In this document: piece after piece, positions 1 to 12,200 of the stretch | Layout of the letters: every line of letters begins with the position of its first letter | Position numbering within the stretch: position 1 is the first letter of the stretch | Origin: Parus major | Lineage: Eukaryota; Chordata; Aves; Passeriformes; Paridae | Reading direction: 5' to 3' | Assembly (NCBI RefSeq): GCF_001522545.3 | Contig: NC_031770.1 | Location: forward strand, 10,522,372-10,586,371 | Length of the DNA stretch: 64,000 nucleotides | Made by a program: the position numbers and the translations under genes | Notes under the pieces: model-generated | What the model saw: only the letters and a program-made list of their open reading frames with translations | What the model was told of the DNA's origin: nothing | The model's database searches: none

Positions 1-2629
1 TGTTTTGCTTGTATTGCTGTGACAACAGGGAACCGGTTGCAACAGAGGTGAAAAGAGAAATCCCTTTTCAGAGCAGGGAGGGAACTCAAAGCCACTTGGG
101 ACAATGGCACATGGCTCTGAAGTTCAACATCCACCTGTTGAAACTGGCTTCCCATCATCATGGGGTGTGTGTGGGGGTGCCCAGGTTCTATTAACGCCCC
201 TGAAAGTGACACTGGAACACAAAGATGCCTTTCTGCTTAGATGTGTTTACAAAGGCAGGGATCTGCAGCCCCACCTTGGGCCTTGGAATGAGCTGTGTCT
301 GTTCCTCCTGCACCCAGCTGTGCCCAGGCCCTGTCCCCTCACATCCCTGTGCCTTGTGGCCATCACAGTTACAGCCCATGGCTTGGCACGGCCCCACTCT
401 TATTCCTTCTGCCTTGCTTTGCCCTTTGCTTTCCCCTTGCCTGCCACGCACCAGTTCACACCAGTCTGCACCGGTCCCCCTCCGTGTCCTCCTGTCCCCA
501 CCCTGCTTGTCTCCCCCACAGCACCAGCCCAGCCGTGCTGGAAGCCAGCACCGGGGAACGGCAGCCGGGCACTGCTGGCATGGCCGAGCCCATCGGGGCA
601 GGGCTGGGCGGATGGAAGGGACTCCCCACCCGAGGGTCAGGGATGAACTGACAGAAAACAGAGCTGGAACTTTGGTGCCCTGGCGGTGTGACCCCGAGTC
701 AGGCAGCTGAGCAGGGTGAAGGAGTGTCCCTGCTTGGCACAGGGCCCCAGCAGGGGACAGTGACACAGGGACAGTGACACAGGGACAGTGACACAGGGAG
801 GGGTGGCTGCTGAACTGCAGCAATGTGCACCTTCCCTGCACAACGTGAAGAAGAGGAAATGACACGAAAGAGGTTCATCATGCCCAGCTTTCCTGTCATC
901 TCAACACAGCCCTGGAGACAGACATGTCCTGGAAGCTGGGCAGCCCACGAGAGCTGTGTAGAAAATGGCACACCCCCAGCGCTTGCTGAAGGGAAAGATG
1001 CTGCCTGGAGCTCAGAGAATCTCCCAGGACTTACAGCCCACGTGTGCAGCACATCTCTTTCCCACAGAGAGCCCCGAGGGCAGCACTGACCCGTGAATTT
1101 GCTGTCACTCTGCTGAAAACACTGGGCATGATGGACGCTGCAGGCTAGCAAGGCTTTTCCCTTGGGGATACTTCCATGGGGTCAGTGGCTGACTGGCAGG
1201 GCTCCCCAGGACGTGGGAAGGCTGGCCCCTGCAGTTTGCTGAACGCAGACACCAGTCCCTGCCTGCAGAGCTGCTCCCAGCCTGGCCCAAAACGTGGGGC
1301 TGCTCCATCCCGTGCCCTGCACTTGCTCAGGAATTCCCAGATCCCCCCAGAGGGGTATCCCTCCATCACTGGGATTCCCTTGCAGATGTAGCTGGGTGGA
1401 GCAGCCCATTTGAAAAGCCACAAATCTGGCTTTGTGTCAGAGCACCTACACAGTCAGTCCCCCTCACACTGCTGAAACACCGGGCCTGTTGTGCCCCTGC
1501 AGCCACCCCCAGCTCTCATCTGGTTGTGTGAGTGCAATTCTCTCATCTCTGCTCTTCTCCAGCTTCCTCAGCAGGACAAGGAGGGCTGCAGGCAGCTGCT
1601 CTAGAGAGCCAGGCAATTACATGCTAGTTAAACCAATCTATGCACTTGAAGGCAGGCAAAGCCTCAGCTCCTATTAAAAACAAGAATGCAGACATATTCA
1701 TTAACTATGCCCAGATTGTAATCTTGGTTGCTCTTGCTTAACTAAGTGGTTTAACCACAACTTTAACTGCTCTCCAAATATTTGCATATTGGATACCTTG
1801 CCTCCAGCAATGCAATCAGTTAGGAGAACTTCCATCTCCTCCTGAATTGCAGGAGAAGAATTTGATTTTTAATAGAAAATTATGGCCAGCTCCATGGAAA
1901 ATGCAGGAATTTCTCATTTTACAGCCAGCTCTGTCTGTGAGCAATGAGCAATCTGTGTCCTGGGTAAAACACCTACACAAGTCCCTCTGTTAATATGAAC
2001 AAACCTGTGGGAACAGTAAAACCACAAAAGATTAATTTTATGTAGGGACATAAGCTGAACAGCAGAGATGCCAGCTGAACATGAGCACACATTCCCCAAC
2101 AGCAGCTTGATGTGCTGGTGACAGGAAACTTTGCAATCTGAACACTTGGCAGTCCCTATTGAAGGTATATTTTGACTGAGCTGGCAAACAGGAAAAAAAC
2201 CTTCATCCCACTGCTCAGCAGGCATGGCCTTGGAATTAGAATTTTCATTGCAAGAGTGAGATAAAACTCAATTATATTCACCCTGCCTGTCTGTATATAC
2301 ACAACTGCTGTCTTTAGAAACCTGAATTGAAATCAGTGTAACACTTGCTCCTAAATGTCTTTAACATCAGAATTCCAAATGTAAATTCCCAGGCTGGTCC
2401 TGAAGGATTTGTACAGTATTCTCTCCATACTAACAAAAGAGGTGGCCCAAGCATCTTTTGGCATTCGGGGAAATGCCATGGCAGGCACTCACAGAGGGGG
2501 AGGCACAGAATTTAACCCCTGAGCCTCAGCAGTGAACAGAGGGTGCACACATCACCTCCCACTACTGCTGCTCGCTTCAGCATCTCCTAGAACCAGCAAA
2601 AAAAACAAAAACAGAAAAATGGACCCAAA
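1..2629. other. Intergenic DNA beyond MRPS5 3' end
   Basis: GC-rich in the first 1.5 kb, then AT-rich. Overlapping open frames exist in several phases at 100-870 but none shows a recognisable domain. In human, MAL lies tail to tail with MRPS5, so the start of this segment could belong to its 3' flank; nothing in the sequence proves that. Confidence 0.5.
757..798. repeat. Perfect 14-bp tandem repeat, three copies
   Basis: ACAGTGACACAGGG is repeated three times without a mismatch in GC-rich sequence beyond the 3' end of MRPS5. Confidence 0.95.
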
Positions 2630-2649
2630 CAAACCCACTCTGATGATTC

Positions 2650-2655
2650 TTTATT
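2650..2655 (-). terminator. MRPS5: Probable MRPS5 poly(A) signal
   Basis: TTTATT on the plus strand reads AATAAA on the minus strand, about 325 nt after the MRPS5 stop. I saw no earlier AATAAA in the 3' flank, so cleavage is predicted near 2625-2640. The implied 3'UTR spans about 2630-2979. Confidence 0.6.
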
Positions 2656-2979
2656 GCTTTCACAATCTTGTATTTTCAACAGTTTCCCAAGAACTTGTGA
2701 AAGGAACATGGGAGCTCTCCATTACAAACCATCTTCTGGAACGGAGTCAATGCAGGCTTGAAGCCGCAGACACGTTCACTGTTTCCATCTGAACATTCCC
2801 ACTCACACAGTGGTCAGGGAATGGTGGGAAAGCAAACAGTGCTCCTGGATGGCAGCAGTGACACAGATGGCACGAGACAGCTCCTGCTGCCCTCCCCTGA
2901 AACTCAAGCCCAGACACCCTGTCTTGAGCCAGGCTTTCCCAGCTGCATCTGAGCTGGAGCCACAGAGGGACCGAAGCTG

Positions 2980-3204
2980 TCAGCACGCCGCCCGTCTGAC
3001 GCTTGCCCAGGGAGATTTCAACATTCCCTGGGCTTCTTTCACCTCCCTCCACTCCAGCTTTGTGTTTGGAACCTCATCCTCAGGCTCAGGCTCCTCACGG
3101 ACAGTCCCCTCGGGCAGGGCCACCACGATGGGCAGAGGGCCCTGCTCCTCCCGGAACTCCACCACGTAGAGGCTCTTCTTGTTTGCCAGCTGCTGGTGAG
3201 TCTC
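2980..3204 (-). CDS. MRPS5: MRPS5 terminal coding exon 11
   Basis: The acceptor is tgccag|GA. It encodes residues 333-406, from [20 protein letters not shown] through [12 protein letters not shown] and an acidic PEPEDEVPN block to the basic end VRRAAC and TGA (2982-2980). Human MRPS5 ends in a similar acidic-then-basic tail (KRAAT). The stop is unambiguous. Confidence 0.96.
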   Translation of the reverse strand, partial: ETHQQLANKKSLYVVEFREEQGPLPIVVALPEGTVREEPEPEDEVPNTKLEWREVKEAQGMLKSPWASVRRAAC

Positions 3205-6200
3205 CTGGCAGCAGGACAGGGAAAAGACAACCAAAACAATGATGCACAGTGTGGCTTTACTTCAGGCAAAAATCTACATGGGATGTGGGGCAGGGGAAAA
3301 AGATCCCAGAAAGTAATTTCCTAAGAAACAGTTTAAGCACTGTGTAAATGAAAGACTTGTCAGGCTTATCTTACTGGGCAAAAATTCAGCCAGCCAGACC
3401 TCAGACACACTGATCAGCCCTACGGTGTCATCCCAGAGGAACCTGCTTCTGGAAAGATGTATCCTGCTCATAAACATGCCTGTTGGCATGTTAGTACTGT
3501 GCAGAACATTTTTGTTTTTATGTGGATATAAATTTTGCTGTGACAACAAAAAAGTGCCTGTTACTGCCCAGACAGTTGCATTAGCTAACATAAAGATATA
3601 AATGTAACATTAGTTTCAACTACACCTCTCCCTTGCCTACAAGGTGTTTTGATAACACTCAGGTTTTACAGTGTTTACAGGTGACAGGAAATTTTTCCTA
3701 CTCAGGGCAGTGAAGAAAACATATCAAGTGCATAATTCCAAAAGCAGTAATTTATACAGCAGGCCTTTCTTCTGTTCGTTCTCTGGAAGATTCTCAGAGA
3801 CAATGACTGAAAATCCAACACCAGGCTCCCTCAAGTCTGAGTGCCCTGAGGTACTGCTAAGCTGTGAGGTCTGTGACACTCACCAGGCAAAGAGGATCAC
3901 AAGCCCCTCACCTCCTGAGGCTGAACTGATGACATTGGCCAGGACAGGGTGACAGCTCTGCAGGGCTGCACTGGGAATGGAAGCAGCCAAACCCTGGCAG
4001 CCACCAAAACTGCAAACAAATGGGATAACCAGGAATTTCCAGAGGGCTGACTCATCCTGAGAATGGTGTGCAAAGGAAGTAGGATGAAATGGTGCATGTT
4101 GGAGCTTTTGCATCAGTTCCAGGCAGCTGGCTCAGACAGACATCTCCACTGTGAGAACCTCCCTGACTGACTTCAGAGATCTCAATTACAAGAAGCAGTA
4201 GAAGCAGCTGGGGCTTCAGCCCTTGTGCAATGAGAACTTGGATGGAACACACAAAGCAGCAGCAACCAAACCTGGCCCACAATTCCCTCTGCCCAGGATT
4301 TTTCAATAATCACCAAAACCACACCAAATGAAAGCCCAGGAATTCAGATGTCCCCTGCAGACACCTGGCTGTGGAACAGGCAGAGTTACAGCTATTCCTG
4401 ACTGGACAACTCCATGACACTGCTGAGGAATTACCCCCTTTGCTGATTTTGTTTGCTCTTTGTAAGATTACTTTATTTTAAACCTGGAATATAAACTGTT
4501 TTCCCACAAACATCCATCCCCTTCTGTCCCCAAACCCAATGGGCACCAGGAGTGCACCCACCTGTAAGGTCAAGCCTCTAAAGAGAGCTCTGGTGATGTT
4601 AATCAAGTTTTTGGATCCAGTGACCTTGGCATACATGTCCTTAATGCCAATTAGCCTGCAGATGGTGATAATGGCTCGGTGGCAATGCAGCCCATACCCT
4701 GGGGAATAAAAAAAAACATAAATGAGCATTGTGTGATTATTTGTAAGCACACAGCTTACTCAGAAGAGAGCACTGAGATCTCTTCTTCACTATTTTTGTT
4801 ACCCAGCATGTTAGAACACATTAGATGTTAAAAATGGCTCCAGGGGCTGTGCAGAGCCATCACTTCCCTTTTCCTGGCCCAGCAATGAATGATTATACTT
4901 TGTCATGATTTTAGTGGCACAGAGTGAAGGAGAAACAAACACATTTCAAAATCCACAAACACAACAGAGGTTTATGTGTCATCTGCATCCATCTCCATCA
5001 CAGAGATGGAGATTCTATCAGCTCCAATGCATAACTTGTACACTGGCATTAATTGCAAACAGTTTCTTAGACTTGCCAGGTTTCAGTGGAGAAGTTATTT
5101 TTTTGAGGAGTCTGCTTTTGCTCCAGAGAGGTTTGTTTCACATGGCTAAGCTCTAGTGATCTTTAAAAACTGAAGGGCATTCTTGCTGCTGCTGAGTAGA
5201 GGACACAAAAAGAAATACATCCTTGGGATCAAATGGCTGGAAAGCCACAGAAAAGGGCTAGAATGTTTATTCTAGTGAGGTTATCTGATTGGAGACCTTG
5301 TCAACTAGGAAACTGAGGGAGAAAGGGGAAACCAGAAACAAAATAAAACCCAAAGAGACAAGGAAAAGAAAAAACCACTCCCCCTAACTGATGAGCTATC
5401 AGGAAACTTCAGGTGCCACTTCCAGGAAGATCAAACTGACTTCACAACCACCAAGGCTGTAAAGGAAGGGAGACCTGGAGGGGGAAGGGTGTGGGAATTT
5501 ATAGCTCTATACAAACCCACCAGTGGGTGGAGCAGGACCAGGGCCCACACCTTGGTAATTTAGAACTGGAGGAATTACACTTAGGAAGGGTGATAGAGCT
5601 CCCACCAGTGCAAAAGGGACAAATCCCAAATTGCAAGAGCAAAGCCATGTCAGCAACAGTAGGTATTTGTAAAGAAAAATGACTGATCATTTTCAACATT
5701 TAAAACATGACTAGACACTACTTAAGCTCATCAAATAAATACCACTCAGTAATTATTAAAACTTCAAAACTTAAACTTCTTTTATTACCTTTGTTTTGTT
5801 TCTTCATGCGGATTTTTGTCCTTTTAAATTTCACAGAAATGTCGTGGTAAACTGGAGAGGGGAAAAAAAAAAGGCATTACAGATAAATTCCTCCTTCTAG
5901 AAAAGCTTTAGCTAGTACCTTTTTTTTTTCTGAACTGTGAAGTTGGCTTTACTCTCCCCTGACTTCGTTAAAGAGGAGGATTAGTCTAGGTAAATTTCTG
6001 GAATAGATTATGAGTGTTGAAATACCTGTGAATACTACTATTGAAAAACAGGTAGGTGTGCCTCCAGTGAGCCTCATTTGGTTTTGAACTGAGCTCACAT
6101 GATACAATTTAACTCATATTTTTTTAGTAATCTAGCTTTTAAGCTAAGATTTCCCCCAAGGCATCAGCATTCTTGGATTTTCCACACAGAGTACTAAAAA

Positions 6201-9200
6201 AAAACAAACTACCAGGAAACATCAGGCTGACCCTCCAGTCCAGGTTCCCCCTGGCTGCTGGGTCAGCACACATGGACTGAGTCACAGGGAATCATCTCCT
6301 CTGACACAGAAAGGGGAAAAGCACACGAGTTCACTGTAAAGAAAAATGCCCTGACAGTATCTGACTCCCTTAACTCAAACTTTGCCAGGAAAGATCTAAT
6401 CCTGCTATTAAGAGCTTGAAATACTATGCATCAAGTATCCAAATTTTAAGCACAGAATCATGGAATTGTTTGGGTTGGAAAGGACCTTTTAAAGGTCATC
6501 TGGTCCAACCCCTCCACAATGAGCAGGGAAACCTTCAACTGGACCAGGTTGTCAAGAATTGTAATACAATGCATCACATCAGAAAAACTTTATTTAACAT
6601 TTTTTTTATACTTTGCAAATAGTTGCAAGCAGCTGGTATACTCAGTGCTCACACTGAAAGAATAATACTTACTTGTGTGGTTCTGATACAGCTCTACGAA
6701 GTGTAAGGAGCTTATTGCTTTATTCTTTGCCTAGGGAATAAAAGCAGAAAACATTTTTCTTCTTGAATTCTTCTGCTAAGCCATTTGCAGTTTACCCTTA
6801 TTCAGTAATTAGATGTAAAAAAAGAAAAACAACTTAGGAAAACAGATTTGCCACATCTAAACTCTATGGAAATGAAAATGTTTAGTCTGGAGGAGGCTCA
6901 GGGGAGACCTTACTGCTCCCTACAGACACCTGAAAGGAGACTGAAGTGAGGTGGGGGTCAGTCTCTTGTCCCAGGTAGAGAGTGATAGGATGAGAAGAAG
7001 AATTACCTCCAGTTGTCCCAGTGGAGGTTTAGATGGGAAAAATGTCACCCCTGAAAGGGTTACCAAGCACTGGAACAGGCTGGCAGTGAAGTGGCTCAGT
7101 CACCATCCCCAGAGGTGTTTGAGAGATGTGCAGACAGGGCTCTGAGGGACATGGACTGGGGGTGGACTTGGCAACAGCTGGACTGGATGATCTTAAAGGG
7201 CTTTTCTAACCTAAATCATTCAGTGGTTATCTTATCAAGACAGACAAAGCAAACACATGGATTTACTTCTTTGCAAAGACTACAAATGATACTGATTATT
7301 AGGGGAAAAAATCCATAAGTGTAATTGTCATCAAGGAAAAAAAATTCAACCAACATACTTTCCTTAAAGCATTCGTCCTGTCACCTGCCTTCCCTATTGC
7401 AAAACCTGCAAGACAGAAAGAGGCATTTTATTGCTGAGAAACAGATGATGTAGATGACCTTTGGAAAGAAAAGTGGAAAAAAAATAGAAAATTTCAGAGC
7501 CATGTTTAGCATTTAAATTTCTGCTCCAGTGCACAGATGATACTCAGAAAGTGGTTCAGAGAAAATCACAGAGACAAACAGTTTAGGAGTTATGAACACA
7601 TAACTTCTGGATGCAAACTGCTTGTCAAAGGGGAAAAAAAAAAGATTTACACTGTTATTGTGTGTTTGACCAAACTTTGTTTCAAACAATTGAGTAGTGG
7701 TGTTCTTCAGACAAAAGAAACAGTCCACTCTGTTTAAAAATAAAGAAGGGAATGAAGAAAAAAAGCCTGGGACAACCTCAGTTCCACCATTTAGGACATC
7801 TGGATTACAGTGATAGCACATTCCATGAAGAAGCTTTCCAAAGGAGAGGCAGGAAGAGTTTTTTCAGAGCAATACATCTTTCTGCAAGAGAGCCACACCT
7901 TCCTCTCTTTATAAATTTTCCTCCACTCCCAAGTGCAAGCAAAATTCAGCTGGAGGAACACACGAGGCCTTGAATCTTTCACATAAGCAGAGTTCACCAA
8001 AACTCTGGTTGAGCATGAATACAGCTGTCTCATTAAAGCTCCCACACAATATGCCATCATCAGCTGTTGCCTTGTACATACAATAAAAGCACATACCTGC
8101 AGCCCCTTTACCATTCCCAACAGCCACTAAGGCACGTACTGATTTTTTCCGGCCTTCCTTTGCCTTCATACAAAACACATTTCTCACCTGAGGAAAAAAA
8201 ATCAACACAAAGCTTCTTGTTATTGCACATAGTCCAAATGGGTTGGGTATTGTTAGCTTTTCTCATTTATTTTTCAAGAGAGTCAAGTTTGCCAAAAACT
8301 GTAGAATACACTTGAAATACCTATACTGTCTTTGTCAATGGGTAGCATCTGCAGTGGGACAGAGGCTTCAAGGCATTAAATACATAAAGGCTGTTAAAAA
8401 TCCACACTCAGAGACAAAATTTCCTCAGTGCACCTCAATGAAAATAACCCTTGCTGTGTTCAGGTGCACAACAGGTAATGCTTGAGTGCTGCCAGCTTCA
8501 TGTGTGATTTCAAGCATGATGAGAAAACATGGGGAAAAAATGGAAAGTAATACTAATATTGAGAAAGTGACAGCAATATTGAAGTGCCCCCCATATATTT
8601 TAACCTATTTTAGAAGCACTCTCAGGAGCTGCTCCAGGTCTGTTGTTGCTTTACATGAATTAAAACTTAGGACTGGAATCTACTTGCATGCTGCAGAAGG
8701 CAGTCTCATTACAGAGATGACAGCTGCTGAAAAGGACATTCCATTCAAGAGAGGGGAAGAAGAAGGAATTAGTCTGAAGCTGAGTCAGAGGAAGTTTAGG
8801 TTGGATATCAGAAAAAGGTTTTTCACCCAGTGGGTGGTTGAGCACTGGAACAGGCTCCCCAGGGCAGTGGTCACAGCACCAAGCCTGACAGAGTTGAAGA
8901 AGCATTTTAACAACAATCTCAGGCACTTGGTGTGATCCTTGGGGTGTTCTGTGCAAGGCCAGGAGCTGACCTCGATGCTCCTGATGGACCCCTTCCAACT
9001 CAGAATATTCCATAAGCAAGTGACTGCTTTACAGGCCCCCACCTTATATGGTCTAACATACCCCAAAGTGGAAAAGAGACAGATGTACAGGTGGGAGGGA
9101 GAGCATGTTCTGGGAAAAGGGAGGACAACTTGACCTAGAGAATGCAGAATGTGGCAACAGGTCACTGAAACAATGAGATAAGGGGAAGAGACTGGTTACA

Positions 9201-12200
9201 TGTCAGCCCAAACCAGCTTTGGACTGCTGGGGTTTAGAAATACTTCAGATTTTGTCCTTTGGTGAACTTGGCTCATTTTGACGTGAAAACCACACCTCTG
9301 AAGCTGAGGCTGGTGTGAGTGGAGACCTCTAACAACAAACATGAATTTAGAATGTGCTGTGCCCTTAAATCCAGGTGAGAGACAGCTAAGCAAGGAGCAG
9401 CTTAGCCAAGCAGTGATGTAGATTCATTATGCAGAGCTGTAAATTATCAAGCTGTATAAATATGTTTGCATTTTTGGCTTTCAGTGTGCTAGCTTTACCC
9501 ACAGCACCCCTGTTGGAGCAGAACTATAAATAAATCAAATAGCTCAACTGTGTGTGGATTGGCTTCTTGCACACTGGGTGAGAGAATCCAATTTTGGGAC
9601 AGCAATCTCAGATCCTTTGTCCATCTGTTCTAGTTCCCTTGGTTTTGCTTCTGTAGTGAACTAAATGTTTATTTAAATACAGACACACAGTTTATATGCT
9701 GTATGTAATACATGAATTATGTATCATGTATAAAAAGGTAATACATAGCATATATAAAAACCCTTTTCCCTTTATGTAATCCTTCAGCAAGCTACTCTAG
9801 TTGTAGTGTTATACATCTGAACGTGGATTATTAGAAAATACTTGGTCATGGTTTAAATATTCTTAAGAAAATTCACCATAAGCAATCCAAACAAGAAACC
9901 CCAACAATCCCCTCCCCCCCCTAAAATTCCAGTGCCTTCTCTAGGTACAGAATATGGTTAGAGTTTCAAAAATTTCACCTTGCTTTCATTAAAATAAAGA
10001 TGCTGTTCGATTCAAGGTGCCCATACATCCTAGAGAAGACTCTAAAGAAGTATCAGCCTTGCCAATTGCTTATTCCAAGCCATTTTCCTTTCTTCAAACT
10101 CATTGCTGACAAGAACAAGCTAAAAAACCACGCCCCATAAGATGAAAGTGCCTGTGTAAATGGGCTATTCAGAGAAAATGCAAAATAATAATGGAAGAAA
10201 AGAGAGTGAAGCAGAGTCATCTCCCCAGGAGCATCAAGAGAATACTATTTTTGCTTTGCACACACTTTTATCTTCTGTTGACAATCTCAGTAGGTACCTG
10301 TACAAAAATAGAGTCAGCATGTCAAAAATAAAGGATGTGTTGTTGGTAGAAAACTGTTCATGGATTATTCCTCTCCCTTTCCAGAATGTGGCAATAAAGA
10401 CACACACAAGGAGCTTCTCTGCCACTCTTTTAAAACAGCACAGCCTCTGAAAAGTGACTGAAACCAAGACACAACCACCCCTATTATCAGATTGCCACTC
10501 AAGTTAGATTGAAAGCAAATTTTTAAATTTTGAAAGCAGATGCAACACATGCTCAGCCTAAATCACAATGCACCTCAAATTAACTATCTCCTTGTATCCA
10601 CCATCCAGTGGTGAAACACTGCAAACTCAGCCTTCTTTCTAGGACTGAGGGAAGAGCAGCACCTCAAAACCAACATGAAACCACCTCAAACATTTGTTAA
10701 GAGGAGAAATGACCATGTGGAAGTAAATTAAACTCTAAGAAAGGCTGCTAAACATTATTATGCTTTCAGCTGTTGCACTTGGTTAGAAAAAGGGTCAAAA
10801 TCCAACACTTCCTTGGAGGTTTTGTTTCTGTAAAAGTAGAATGAATGACTGGCCAGCTTGACTGCCCTTGGGAATCCCTCCATTCCAGAAATCCTGTTCT
10901 AGTCATGATTTCTAGGAAGCTGCCACCTCTAGGCCACTCCTGACACTGCCACTCTTTTGCTGCTGTTGTGCAGAGAAGTGGCTGCACAGAGTGATCCCCT
11001 CATGGGATACAAGCCTCTGGTCCCAATACTTCTCCAAGGTGCAAGGGAAGTGAGGTAAAATGAGGAGAGCAGGCGGCAGCACTGAAGGAAAAGCACTTCC
11101 ATGCAAATGAGCCTAGAGAGGGTCAGGGGCCCAGCTAAAAGGTTTGGGAATACAGTTATCTAAAAGAATTGAGTAATAAACTTGTCATTACAAAGTTTAT
11201 ACAAACCCATGTCAGCTACATCATGTCCCTATCAGCATTCTGTGCACCAAGGGCACAGCAGATTTGTACCACAATGGCAGAACATCCCTCAGCTGCAGTG
11301 TTTATGCTGAAATGGTCCTTGCACCTCAGAGGAGGAGATGCTCTCCCCATCCAGGGACCCTTACAGAAAGATGGGAATGCAATCCCACACTGAGCCCTGC
11401 AAACCAACACAAACAGAAATGAACAGCACTCACATGAACACGAGCAGCACCAATAACCTCGTCCTGTTCCTCTCTCTCCTCTCTCACCTGAGTAGAGATC
11501 CTTTGGATTGACCTCCCAATAATGCATCCTTCAAAGTCACTCTGCATCTGAAATGTTTTTTTTTTCCTTTTCAGAGGATGAGCCATGATTATGCCCAATT
11601 AAAAGTCACTCAAAAGCTTCTGGGTGTTCCAAATGCCAGTTATTTCTTCCATACAGGCTGACAGGTAAGAGGTAAAAATCATCCAGTATTTATTAAACAG
11701 AACCAGTTGAGGGTAGTATTCCTAAACTCTATTTTTAGGGCAGGCCAAAATCTTTGAGTACTCCAAGATTATCAGAAATAGTGCACAGCTCTGACCTCTT
11801 ATTTTTTCCTGTGACAGGTTGCTTCAAGTGCTGTCTTAAAAACTGTCTGAAGCTTTCACTGCCAGTCTAAAGACACCATTAGTATCAGCTAGGGAACAGA
11901 AGACTTCCTTGTATTCTAAAAGCAAAATCTAGAGCCTACAAATACCCCAAAAGTACTTGAGGCAACATTTCATTAGAAGTAAACTATTACTCAGAGAGTA
12001 TCCTTTATACCATATAATTTTTCAGTCAAGGCTGTCAAACAACAGATCTCAGACACTGTAATTCACGCAGCATTTCTTTTTCACAAACCTTTTTTTTTTT
12101 TTTCACTCTTTGCAGAAACTATTTCCAATGACTTATGAAAAGAAACAAAGGGTTTAGGCTGTGCATTAAAGAATATTTTTTTGGTCACAAGTAGCAAGCC

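Noticed and set aside
104..865. Several overlapping 118-224 codon frames on both strands
   Set aside because: GC-rich DNA with few stops; all frames are open in places, and none has a recognisable domain or consistent splice sites.
8486..8935. 149-codon plus-strand frame
   Set aside because: Its second half is the 3' region of a CR1 element, not a gene.
11216..11598. Frame containing an acidic/basic stretch in intron 5
   Set aside because: MRPS5 exons 5 and 6 already join in phase and match the human protein without it, and the purine-rich text is low-complexity.
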